From Chlamydiota bacterium (GTDB taxonomy: Bacteria > Chlamydiota > Chlamydiia > Chlamydiales > SM23-39), in contig DAIDLB010000099.1 of assembly GCA_027449725.1 (NCBI GenBank), positions 1 through 10,090 on the forward strand: DNA of 10,090 bases. Direction: 5' to 3'. A program made the translations under genes and the position numbers. Below, in pieces: positions 1 to 6,880 of this stretch; the first letter of the stretch is position 1; every line of letters starts with the position of its first letter. Under the pieces are notes generated by a model. The model was not told the DNA's origin. It was given only the letters and a program-made list of their open reading frames with translations, and did no database searches.

Positions 1-84
1 ATCGAAATCCACGAGGAGTGGATAACTGGAAAGCAATATTTAGACATGAGTCCGCTGCTAAATCGGGGCTCAAGAGACGAATAA
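1..84 (+). CDS. C-terminal fragment of a probable transposase (partial, IS256/mutator-like)
   Basis: Frame 1 is open from the window edge to a TAA at 82-84 and encodes 27 residues beginning IEIHEEWITGKQYLDM. A hydrophilic tail with E-E-W-x-x-G-(K/R)-x-Y-L is reminiscent of the extreme C-terminus of IS256/mutator DDE transposases. The position, about 55 bp before the place where homology to the paralogous gene starts, fits a transposase gene ending just inside its element's right terminus. Only 27 residues are visible and no catalytic residue is included, so the family call is tentative. Two overlapping alternative frames look less protein-like. Confidence 0.4.
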   Translation: MEIHEEWITGKQYLDMSPLLNRGSRDE

Positions 85-140
85 CTAGGCGGGGGAAGAG
101 AGGAAGAAAAGTGAATTTACAGAAAAATGGTTGCTTTACC
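1..140 (+). mobile_element. Right end of an IS256/mutator-like insertion sequence (partial)
   Basis: This stretch holds the apparent C-terminal end of a transposase (stop at 82-84), then about 55 bases that end in TTTACAGAAAAATGG and GCTTTACC. Such a sequence is reminiscent of IS256-family termini, which often carry (T)TTACAnAAA close to the end. From position 141 onward the DNA is about 90% identical to positions 2933 onward inside the paralogous gene, while upstream of 141 the similarity disappears. A sharp homology boundary at 140/141 is what an insertion end would produce. The rest of the element lies outside the window, so neither the opposite inverted repeat nor the target duplication can be seen. 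The boundary is clear; the family assignment is from memory of typical termini and is moderate at best. Confidence 0.5.
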
Positions 141-1329
141 GGTCCTTTTGCTTCTTCTCGACGCGGCCGGGATGAACAGCATGGACGCTTACGGCACCCT
201 TTCCAATGAATTGGCCAAGGAGACGGATGAATTAAATGCGCTGATCACGAAATGGAGTGATGCGATGGACCATGGCGGGTTTAAGACTGCTGCTGACGCA
301 CAGCAGTGGATGGATGATCTGCAATCTCTCAAAAATGATATGGATGCGACGCCTTTTGACGAGAAAACGCATGCGTTGATTGACGATCAGTTCACTAAGA
401 TCTATGACCAGCCGGCCCTGACCCCGACCTACGCCGGCTATCAGGATAATGAGGGCAATCCGGTCAATGCAAGCGGCCAGGCCGTGGATGCAAACGGCTA
501 TCCGCTTTATGAAGTTGAAAACAGTAAGAAGGACAATGGCACGACTGCGTATTATAAAGACGGGAACTACTATATCGAAGGGAGCAACCCTCCCCAAAAG
601 GTCGACTCCGACAAAGGAACTAGCTATAAACCCCTCTATTGGACAGACGATCCTTCCGCAAAAGGCGGCTTGACCGATAAAAGCGGAAACGTGGTCAGCG
701 GGAGGTCAAATCCAACTTCAACAGTTTCTGGAATCAATGGAGTCGAATACGATAATTATTACTATGCTTCTATAGGAGCGAACGCGAACGGCACCCATGA
801 TACATTCGTCGTTAGCGCCAGCGGAAAAGCCCCTCCGGGCGCAACCGTCTACACATCGAACGACCCTAATTTTAAGGGAGACCAATACTATCTTGACAAC
901 TCGGGGAATACAGTTTTCTTAAATCCTCCTGCCAATACTACTAAAGTTACTTTGAGCGATCAGGCCTACCAGGGTGGCAGCTATCGCTATGTGAACTACA
1001 GTTTTTATAATAACGGGCACACGACGACTTCCGTAAAGTATGGCTCTTCTGACCAGGTGCAAGCAACCATGAATCTCTACCAGCCAAAAGAGATCAATCC
1101 CAACAACTCCGCTACAGGCGGATTTCCTTTGGAGGGGGGAGATGTAGACTCCAGCCTAAACGCCCTGAGCAATCCTCTGTCCCAGCAAACATCCGCTGTC
1201 GGCGCCGAGATGCAGCAAACCGCTGACTGGGTAGAACTTGTGGATAATACATTCACTTCAACTCTGCTTGATACCAACACGGGATATGCCGGCACGATGA
1301 AAACAATCAACAGCAACCTGAGGGCTTAA
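127..1329 (+). CDS. 5'-truncated paralogue of the 675-aa protein downstream (C-terminal module only, large variable insert)
   Basis: This 400-residue open frame is of unrecognised family. Residues 6-95 and 317-400 match the C-terminal module of the gene at 1683-3710 (residues 419-508 and 592-675); examples are AGMNSMDAYGTLSNELAKE and the end LVDNTF..LLDTNTGYAGTM. Between them lies a roughly 220-residue insert rich in Tyr, Asn, Gly, Ser and Thr, predicted to be beta-rich and nearly unrelated to the shorter insert of the paralogue. The first residues, MVALP, differ from the paralogue because they come from the end of the IS-like sequence. An in-frame stop lies at 112-114, and no Shine-Dalgarno sequence is correctly spaced before ATG 127. 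It is therefore most likely the remnant of a longer gene missing its N-terminal domains, possibly a pseudogene, although the frame has stayed open for 400 codons. It has no cysteine, no catalytic signature and no Sec signal. Function unknown. Confidence 0.6.
   Translation: MVALPVLLLLLDAAGMNSMDAYGTLSNELAKETDELNALITKWSDAMDHGGFKTAADAQQWMDDLQSLKNDMDATPFDEKTHALIDDQFTKIYDQPALTPTYAGYQDNEGNPVNASGQAVDANGYPLYEVENSKKDNGTTAYYKDGNYYIEGSNPPQKVDSDKGTSYKPLYWTDDPSAKGGLTDKSGNVVSGRSNPTSTVSGINGVEYDNYYYASIGANANGTHDTFVVSASGKAPPGATVYTSNDPNFKGDQYYLDNSGNTVFLNPPANTTKVTLSDQAYQGGSYRYVNYSFYNNGHTTTSVKYGSSDQVQATMNLYQPKEINPNNSATGGFPLEGGDVDSSLNALSNPLSQQTSAVGAEMQQTADWVELVDNTFTSTLLDTNTGYAGTMKTINSNLRA
141..412 (+). repeat. Direct repeat, upstream unit (second copy 2933-3204)
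   Basis: About 272 bp align without gaps to 2933-3204 (constant offset of 2792), with roughly 90% identity in the first 140 bp. The repeat encodes the hydrophobic stretch and the first conserved helical segment of the C-terminal module in both paralogues. The left boundary is abrupt at 141. The right boundary fades where the variable inserts begin. Confidence 0.85.
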
Positions 1330-1400
1330 ACGAGTCTCTGGATCTCCTGTCTGGATTTGACCTCGAGCCTGTCGAGGTCAATCCTGGGGAGGCAGTTGAG
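1081..1400 (+). repeat. Direct repeat, downstream unit (second copy 3462-3781), continuing into the carB tail
   Basis: These positions align to 3462-3781 with a constant offset of 2381. The repeat covers the last 83 or so codons of both paralogues, the shared stop, and continues about 70 bp past it, into what at the second copy is the 3' end of carB on the opposite strand. I counted about 13 mismatches in 71 positions for the part beyond the stop, similar to the divergence inside the coding part. One duplication event therefore explains both. Confidence 0.85.
1326..1400 (-). pseudogene. carB 3'-end remnant carried along by segmental duplication
   Basis: Read on the minus strand, the bases after the stop of the truncated paralogue encode CLPRIDLDRLEVKSRQEIQ followed by RLV and a stop. 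The true CarB C-terminus is CLAEIDLDKLEVKSWREIQ then RLV and stop. About 24 codons survive in frame and nothing of carB is recognisable further upstream. The convergent layout (TTAA shared by both stop codons) is identical to that at 3707-3710. It has no function of its own and is a fossil showing that the duplicated unit spanned the gene/carB junction. Confidence 0.85.
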
Positions 1401-1444
1401 TGGCCCGCCTGCAGGCGCTTTGTGCGTATTTTTAGGTGATTCTT

Positions 1445-1472
1445 AAAGGCGGCTCTCATCCGCCACTCTTTA
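1445..1472 (+). terminator. Weak candidate terminator hairpin
   Basis: GGCGG (1448-1452) can pair with CCGCC (1460-1464) around a 7-base loop, and the flanking AAA and CTTT add a little. The T-run after it is poor and interrupted. It lies about 120 bp after the truncated paralogue and might end its transcript or that of an outward-reading IS, but the signal is marginal. Confidence 0.3.
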
Positions 1473-1582
1473 TATTATTGATTATAAGTCACATACGAAA
1501 TATAGGTTTAGGTGTTGTTGATAAAAATTTGCAACTCATTGAAGGTTAGGCGTTTAATAAAACCTTTAAATTAACGAGAAAA

Positions 1583-1615
1583 TTGTAGAAAATTTAATAT
1601 AACTTAATGTATAAT
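1583..1615 (+). promoter_or_regulatory. Candidate promoter of the 675-aa gene
   Basis: A perfect TATAAT lies at 1610-1615 in an A+T-rich tract, directly preceded by TG. The nearest -35-like element, TTGTAG at 1583-1588, is 21 bp away, longer than optimal, so the -10 box and the A+T-rich upstream DNA carry most of the signal. Initiation near 1622 would give a leader of about 60 nt. Confidence 0.5.
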
Positions 1616-1665
1616 AGTAGTTACAGGGAAGTCTGGTAGAGCAAATAATAACAACAAATAGCCTA

Positions 1666-1674
1666 AAGGAAGGG
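1666..1674 (+). promoter_or_regulatory. Ribosome binding site fixing the start at 1683
   Basis: AAGGAAGGG ends 8 nt before ATG 1683. It is a strong Shine-Dalgarno sequence and supports this start for the intact paralogue. The truncated copy at 127 has nothing comparable. Confidence 0.75.
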
Positions 1675-1682
1675 AATAAAGC

Positions 1683-3710
1683 ATGAAAGTTGATAACTCA
1701 GTGTCCAGTTCTTTTACGGAGACGACCGCCGCACCGGTGGCAACGACGCAGAGTACCCTTCCAATGAATCCCGATCAGCCGATGCCGCCATTTGACTCAA
1801 CCGCACCAAATGTACTGTCCGATCCTAAGGTCTATTTTGGCAATGACGTTTACAGCAAAACCTATATTGCTCTCGATTGGATGAAAACAGATCCGAGCCA
1901 TAGTACGAATGATGCCGAAATGTTTCTCCTTTTTTTATCCAGCGTATGCGCCGTAGCGCATGAACCAAACAGCCCTTATTCCTATAACTCCGAAGCATTC
2001 AATCAATTTGCAACGGAACTTGTAGCCATTCAAGGTCCTAACGGCAAGTCGCTTATTGATGAATGCGTAGACATTACAATGGAGGAATTGATCCTTAGCG
2101 GTCAAAGTTCTCTGGAAGCAGCCCTTACAATTGAAGGATTATTTCCTGATTGGCCTCCAGGAGATCCGATTACGAACGAAGCGCGTTCGGAAGCTGACAC
2201 GTTCTATCGCGAGAATCCCGACATGACTCAAGACGATCTCTCCCAAGACGATATCGAAGCCGAATGGGCAGCCTTCATCACGGACGATTCTACAATTGAC
2301 GGCATCAATCAATTTGAAGCCGAAAATCCCCCTGTAAATGAAATCCCGATGAGTACAGATAATGACACTATGCCTCCGTATGATCCGAGTGCGCCGGGCC
2401 AGATGTTCGAGCCGGGCAGCACGTCGGGGAGCGACGTTTTATCAAAGTCCTATTTGTGGCTGGATTGGCTGGAGAAAAACCCTTCCAATACCAATGGAGC
2501 CGAAGTCTTCCTTCTTTATACATCCAACCTCGCGGAAGCCGGTTATTTTGACGGGCCGGACAACGCCCTTGCAGAGGGGCTTTTAGCGATCGGCAATGGC
2601 TCCAAGACCCTGATTGCGGAATGCGTCGATATCACTATGGAACAGATGGTTGTATCCGGCATGACTACTCAAGCCGCTGAAGATCAAATAGACGCTCTTT
2701 TTCCCGGAGACGATGAAGTTTCCGTGGCTGTCAGAGCTGAAGCGGATTCCGAGCAAAAAGAACTGCAGGCCGATATTGATAGCGGCAATCCCCCAACCCA
2801 AGCGAGCATTGACGCTGAATGGTACGGTTATATGACGGATCCAGCTACGGTCAGCTCTATTGAGGTCGCTAAAATGGATCTCAGAGCCGAGATGCTCAAT
2901 AAATCGGATGATAACGTTTATGTTGCGCTTATGGTCCTTTTACTTCTTCTTGATGCGGCCGGGATGAACAGCATGGACGCTTACGGCACTCTCTCCAATG
3001 AATTGGCCAAGGAGACGGATGAATTGAACGCGCTGATCACCGAATGGGATGATGCGATGGAGAATGGCGGGTTTGAGACCGCTGAGGACGCGCAACAGTG
3101 GATGGACGATTTGGCAAGTCTTAAAACGCAAATGGACGCAACGCCCTTTGACGATAAGACGCATGAACTGATCGATACGCAGTTCGATTCAATCTATAAC
3201 CAGCAGGCGATGGTTCTATCGAATGGAGAGGCCTATCCTCTTTATAAAGACGACAATGGCACTGTCTTCATGATAGCGGATGACGGAACCTACGTGGAGG
3301 TGGATGATATCGAGGGCAGCGCCACTTTTCATACCGGCCAAGAACCTGAGGGAACCCTTGTTCCTCTGACGATTGGCGACCAGGCGTATGGGTATACGGA
3401 TGCGAACGGGAATTCCCATGATTCAAATTCCATCGGCTTAAACGAGTCTTTCAACGCGTTTCAGCCCCAGCCTGTGAATCCCGACAATCCGAATGCAGGC
3501 GGATTTTCTACGCAGGGCGGCGAGATTGACAGCGACTTGAATGCTCTGACCAATCCTCTGTCCCAGCAAACAGCCGCTGTTGGCACCGAGATGCAGCAAA
3601 CATCTGACTGGGTGGAGCTTGTGGACAATACGTTCACAGCAACCCTGCTCGACACCAACACGGGATATGCCGGTACGATGCAAACAATCAACAACAATCT
3701 GAAGGCTTAA
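1683..3710 (+). CDS. Large multidomain protein of unrecognised family, probably secreted; intact paralogue
   Basis: I do not recognise this 675-residue protein. Residues 1-33 are Ser/Thr/Pro-rich and disordered-looking, with no Sec signal. Residues 34-208 and 230-393 are two divergent copies of one domain: both start MPP(F/Y)D, share the core ECVDITME and a (F/Y)LLxxSS/SN segment, and are acidic and Trp-containing. Residues 412-425 are very hydrophobic (VYVALMVLLLLLD), short for one membrane span. Residues 426-508 and 592-675 are conserved predicted-helical segments flanking a variable insert. The end (PLSQQTAAVGTEMQQTSDW and following) is amphipathic and Gln/Thr/Asn-rich. The layout of conserved helical ends, variable centre and N-terminus without a Sec signal recalls filament or tip/translocator proteins exported by type III secretion, but I see no diagnostic motif and offer this only as inference. 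A good Shine-Dalgarno sequence and -10 box suggest it is expressed. Its stop overlaps the convergent carB stop. Confidence 0.8.
   Translation: MKVDNSVSSSFTETTAAPVATTQSTLPMNPDQPMPPFDSTAPNVLSDPKVYFGNDVYSKTYIALDWMKTDPSHSTNDAEMFLLFLSSVCAVAHEPNSPYSYNSEAFNQFATELVAIQGPNGKSLIDECVDITMEELILSGQSSLEAALTIEGLFPDWPPGDPITNEARSEADTFYRENPDMTQDDLSQDDIEAEWAAFITDDSTIDGINQFEAENPPVNEIPMSTDNDTMPPYDPSAPGQMFEPGSTSGSDVLSKSYLWLDWLEKNPSNTNGAEVFLLYTSNLAEAGYFDGPDNALAEGLLAIGNGSKTLIAECVDITMEQMVVSGMTTQAAEDQIDALFPGDDEVSVAVRAEADSEQKELQADIDSGNPPTQASIDAEWYGYMTDPATVSSIEVAKMDLRAEMLNKSDDNVYVALMVLLLLLDAAGMNSMDAYGTLSNELAKETDELNALITEWDDAMENGGFETAEDAQQWMDDLASLKTQMDATPFDDKTHELIDTQFDSIYNQQAMVLSNGEAYPLYKDDNGTVFMIADDGTYVEVDDIEGSATFHTGQEPEGTLVPLTIGDQAYGYTDANGNSHDSNSIGLNESFNAFQPQPVNPDNPNAGGFSTQGGEIDSDLNALTNPLSQQTAAVGTEMQQTSDWVELVDNTFTATLLDTNTGYAGTMQTINNNLKA
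1782..2306 (+). repeat. Internal domain repeat, copy A
   Basis: This encodes residues 34-208 of the 675-aa protein. It aligns with residues 230-393 through MPPFDSTAP, SKTYIALDW, LIDECVDITMEE, SLEAALTIEGLFP, EARSEAD and DIEAEW. Similarity is at protein level; the DNA has diverged, so this is an old domain duplication within the gene. Confidence 0.8.
2370..2861 (+). repeat. Internal domain repeat, copy B
   Basis: This encodes residues 230-393 of the same protein, with MPPYDPSAP, SKSYLWLDW, LIAECVDITMEQ, AAEDQIDALFP, VRAEAD and SIDAEW in the same order as copy A. A shorter central part (no match to the Tyr/Pro-rich segment near residues 90-105) accounts for the length difference. Confidence 0.8.
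2933..3204 (+). repeat. Direct repeat, second copy of 141-412
   Basis: It matches 141-412 with a constant offset. Here the sequence continues upstream into the rest of the gene without interruption, which shows that this is the undamaged version. Confidence 0.85.
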
Positions 3711-3781
3711 ACGAGTCTCTGGATTTCGCGCCAGGATTTGACCTCGAGTTTATCGAGGTCGATCTCGGCGAGGCAGTGGAG
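3462..3781 (+). repeat. Direct repeat, second copy of 1081-1400
   Basis: It matches 1081-1400. The last 70 or so bases are the genuine 3' end of carB on the minus strand, whereas at the first copy carB is otherwise absent. Confidence 0.85.
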
Positions 3782-6700
3782 CATCACGGCGGCAAGCTGC
3801 GGATTGGTGACGAGCGGAATGTGGTGGTCGATGGCGAGACGCCGAATCTTAAACCCTTCCGTCAGCTTAGACGAACTGTTTTTCGGGATATTGACGATCA
3901 GATCGACATCCTGTTTCGAGATGAGAGTCGATACGTTCGGCTCGAACCCCTCTCCCACTTTGTAGACGCAGGCGGATCCAACGCCCTGCTTGGCGAGATA
4001 ATCGTGCGTCCCTTCCGTTGCAAAGAGATCCCACCCCAGTTCTTCAAGGCGCTTTAAGGGCTCGATCAGCTTGAGCCTGTGCTCAAGCGTTGCGCTCACC
4101 AGCAGCCGCTTCCCGCGGATCGACTGTTCGGTGGAGAGCCAGGAGGTGAAGAAAGCGTCGAAGAACTGGTCTCCGATCGTAGCGACCTCGCCGGTCGACG
4201 CCATCTCGACATGGGCCACCGGATCGGCCCCCTTGAGGCGCCGATAGGAAAATTGGGGCGTCTTGACGCCGACCCAGTCGAGCTCGAGCGTCTCGAAAAA
4301 TCCCGGCTTATAGAGGCCGAAAAGAGCCTCCGTTGCGATCTCGACAAAGTTATGTCCCGTGATCTTTGAGACAAACGGGAACGAGCGCGACGCGCGGACG
4401 TTGCATTCGATGACCTGGAGCGCGTTATCTTTGGCGATGAACTGGATATTGAATGGGCCGCTTAACGAGAGCGCCCGGACGATCGAGGCCGAGATTTTTT
4501 TTGCCCGTCGGATCGTCTCGAGATAGAGGCGCTGCGGGGGCAGGACAATCGTCGCGTCGCCAGAGTGGACGCCGGCGTTTTCAATATGCTCCGAGATCGC
4601 TTGGATGAGGATCTTTCCCCCCTCTGCGACGCCGTCGATCTCAAGCTCTTTGGCGTTGTCGATGAATTTGGAGACGACGGTCGGATGGTCGGGAGAGACG
4701 ATGGCTGCTTCGCGCAAATACTTTTCCAGCCCTTCTTCGTCGAAGACGACGTTCATCGCCGCACCCGAGAGGACGTAAGAGGGGCGGATCAAGACCGGGT
4801 AGCCGATCTTGTCTGCGAATGCGCGTGCGGAGGCAAGGCTTGTCGCGGCTTCCCAGGGCGGCTGGTCGATGCCGAGATTGTGGAGGAGAGTTGAAAACGA
4901 GTCGCGGTTTTCCGCCATGTCGATCGAAGCGGCCGGCGCGCCGATGATCTTCACCTTGTTTTTAGAGAGCGGCAAGGCGAGATTATTCGCGGTCTGTCCT
5001 CCGAAGGAGACCAAGACGCCCCGCGGATGTTCAAAGTCGGCGATGTCGAGGACCCGCTCAAGCGTGATCTCTTCAAAGTAGAGGCGGTCCGACTCGTCGA
5101 AGTCGGTCGAGACTGTCTCGGGGTTCGAGTTGATCATCACCGTTTCGATCTTGCGGCGGCGGAGCGTCCTTGCGGCATTGACGGCGCACCAGTCGAACTC
5201 GACGGACGAGCCGATGCAATACGGTCCGGAGCCGAGGACGATGGCCGGTTTTTTTCTCGAGGGGAGGACGTCGTGCTCCTCTGCCCAATAGGTCGTATAG
5301 AGGTAGTTTGTCCTGGCGTCGAATTCCCCGGCCAGCGTGTCGATCTGTTTGACAAAGGGGACGATGCCCTGTTTTTTCCGGAAGGCGCGCACAGTCTCTT
5401 CGCTTTTTCCCACGATCTTGCCGATGGCGAGGTCGGAAAAGCCGAGCATTTTCGCTTCCCTTAAGAGCGCGCCGGACCATTTTTGGCCTTTGAGCCTGTG
5501 TTCAAAGAGGGCGATGTTTTTGACGTGGGAGAGAAACCACGGGTCGATCTGCGAGAGGCCGTGCGCCGCCTCCACGCTGCCCCCTTTTTTGAAAAAGTGA
5601 TAGAGGGCAAAGAGCCTCCGGTCGGTAGGCCTGCGGATCTCGAGCTCAGGGTCTTCGACGGGCAGGTTCAGGCCGGAGGCTCCAATCGCGAGCATCCGGA
5701 CCCCTTTTTGGAGTGCTTCCGGGAAGGTGCGGCCGATCGCCATGATCTCGCCTACGCTCTTCATCTCCGAGCCGATCGTCCGGTCTGCGCTCTTGAGCTT
5801 TTTGATGTCCCAGCGGGGGATCTTTACGACCACATAGTCGAGGGCCGGCTCGAAAAAGGCTGTTGTTTTCTTCGTGATGGCGTTCTCGATCTCATCGAGC
5901 GAATAGCCCAGGGCGAGCCTTGCCGCGACGAAGGCGAGCGGATAGCCGGTCGCTTTAGAGGCGAGGGCGCTGGACCTGGAGAGGCGCGCGTTCATCTCGA
6001 TGACGCGGTAATCGCCCGTCTTCGGGTCGAGGGCGAACTGGACGTTGCATTCCCCCTGGATCCGGAAGAGGTGAGCGCAGGCAATCGAGACGGAGCGGAG
6101 GAGATGGTACTCCGAATTATTGAGCGTCTGCGAAGGGGCGATGACGATGCTCTCTCCCGTATGGATTCCCATCGGGTCGAAGTTTTCCATGTTGCAGATC
6201 GTCAGCGACTGCTCTTTACAGTCTCTGACCACCTCGTATTCAATCTCCTTCCAGCCGAAGAGATATTCTTCGATGAGGATCTGCGGCGAGCCGTGGAGCG
6301 CTTCTCTCGCCCTGCCCTTCAGTTCTTCAGGCGTCTCGATCCTTCCCGACCCCATGCCGCCGAGGGAAAAGCCGGCGCGGAGCATGATCGGGTAGCCGAT
6401 TTTTCCAGCAGCTTCGAGCGCATCGCCGACCGACTCGACTGCATAGCTGAGCGGAGTTTTAATCTCCGCTTCCGCCAGCTTCCGTTTAAAGAGCTCCCGG
6501 TCTTCGGTCAGCCGGATCGATTCGACGGGGGTTCCCAGCACCTCGACCCGGTGCTTGCGCAATACGCCTCTTTTTTCCAGTTCCAGTCCGGCATTGAGGG
6601 CGGTCTGGCCGCCGAAGCTGAGCGCGATGCAGTCGGGGTCTTCTTTGGCGATGATCTTCGCGATGGTGTCGGCGTCGAGCGGCTGGAAGTAGACGTCATC

Positions 6701-6880
6701 GGCCATGTTGAAATCGGTCTGGACGGTGGCGATGTTCGGGTTGATGAGGATGACCCGGAGCCCTTCTTGCTTGAAGGCTTTGATCGCCTGGGAGCCGGAA
6801 TAATCGAATTCTCCCGCCTGACCGATCCGGATGCCGCCCGATCCGAGGAGCAGCACTTTTTTCCCTTTCCAACGGCTCAT
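3707..6880 (-). CDS. carB: Carbamoyl-phosphate synthase, large (synthetase) subunit
   Basis: CarB makes carbamoyl phosphate from bicarbonate, two ATP and the ammonia delivered by CarA; it is cytosolic and feeds pyrimidine and arginine synthesis. The 1057 residues are full length (E. coli about 1073). The N-terminal half opens with GSGGIRIGQAGEFDYSGSQA (13-32), has the first ATP-grasp at about 125-330 with IEMNARLSRSSALASKATGY (294-313), then the oligomerisation region (about 400-540). The second half begins GSGPYCIGSSVEFDWCAV (550-567), with ATP-grasp 2 at about 660-860 and IECNVRASRSFPFVSK (824-839). The end (about 923-1045) is the MGS-like regulatory domain. Many stretches (for instance NPETVSTDFDE, SGPFNIQF, HSGDAT, MASTGEVA) are closer to animal CAD/CPS1 and Bacteroidota-type enzymes than to the E. 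coli form. ATG 6880 overlaps the carA stop and has a strong ribosome binding site. The stop shares TTAA with the convergent gene. Confidence 0.97.
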   Translation of the reverse strand: MSRWKGKKVLLLGSGGIRIGQAGEFDYSGSQAIKAFKQEGLRVILINPNIATVQTDFNMADDVYFQPLDADTIAKIIAKEDPDCIALSFGGQTALNAGLELEKRGVLRKHRVEVLGTPVESIRLTEDRELFKRKLAEAEIKTPLSYAVESVGDALEAAGKIGYPIMLRAGFSLGGMGSGRIETPEELKGRAREALHGSPQILIEEYLFGWKEIEYEVVRDCKEQSLTICNMENFDPMGIHTGESIVIAPSQTLNNSEYHLLRSVSIACAHLFRIQGECNVQFALDPKTGDYRVIEMNARLSRSSALASKATGYPLAFVAARLALGYSLDEIENAITKKTTAFFEPALDYVVVKIPRWDIKKLKSADRTIGSEMKSVGEIMAIGRTFPEALQKGVRMLAIGASGLNLPVEDPELEIRRPTDRRLFALYHFFKKGGSVEAAHGLSQIDPWFLSHVKNIALFEHRLKGQKWSGALLREAKMLGFSDLAIGKIVGKSEETVRAFRKKQGIVPFVKQIDTLAGEFDARTNYLYTTYWAEEHDVLPSRKKPAIVLGSGPYCIGSSVEFDWCAVNAARTLRRRKIETVMINSNPETVSTDFDESDRLYFEEITLERVLDIADFEHPRGVLVSFGGQTANNLALPLSKNKVKIIGAPAASIDMAENRDSFSTLLHNLGIDQPPWEAATSLASARAFADKIGYPVLIRPSYVLSGAAMNVVFDEEGLEKYLREAAIVSPDHPTVVSKFIDNAKELEIDGVAEGGKILIQAISEHIENAGVHSGDATIVLPPQRLYLETIRRAKKISASIVRALSLSGPFNIQFIAKDNALQVIECNVRASRSFPFVSKITGHNFVEIATEALFGLYKPGFFETLELDWVGVKTPQFSYRRLKGADPVAHVEMASTGEVATIGDQFFDAFFTSWLSTEQSIRGKRLLVSATLEHRLKLIEPLKRLEELGWDLFATEGTHDYLAKQGVGSACVYKVGEGFEPNVSTLISKQDVDLIVNIPKNSSSKLTEGFKIRRLAIDHHIPLVTNPQLAAVMLHCLAEIDLDKLEVKSWREIQRLV

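Larger units (their letters stand above)
1330..1682. other. Intergenic region between the two paralogues
   Basis: These 353 bases hold no gene. In order they contain the carB remnant (to about 1400), about 40 bases with no recognisable similarity, a small hairpin (1445-1472), a strongly A+T-rich tract (about 1475-1620) with a consensus -10 box, and a leader with a good ribosome binding site before the gene at 1683. I see no tRNA, riboswitch-like fold or further repeat. Confidence 0.7.

Noticed and set aside
18..209. Open frame of 63 codons starting at GTG 18 and overlapping the start of the truncated paralogue
   Set aside because: It is Arg/Lys/Gly-rich, runs through the IS end into a different frame of the homologous region, and frame 1 gives a more protein-like transposase end. 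A one-base change in the A-run at 123-127 would join it to the paralogue frame, but the homology boundary at 141 explains the data better.
1327..1400. The similarity after the first stop taken as a shared transcription terminator or regulatory repeat
   Set aside because: Read on the minus strand it translates into the CarB C-terminus with matching stop position, so a coding remnant explains it fully, and no hairpin with a T-run is present.
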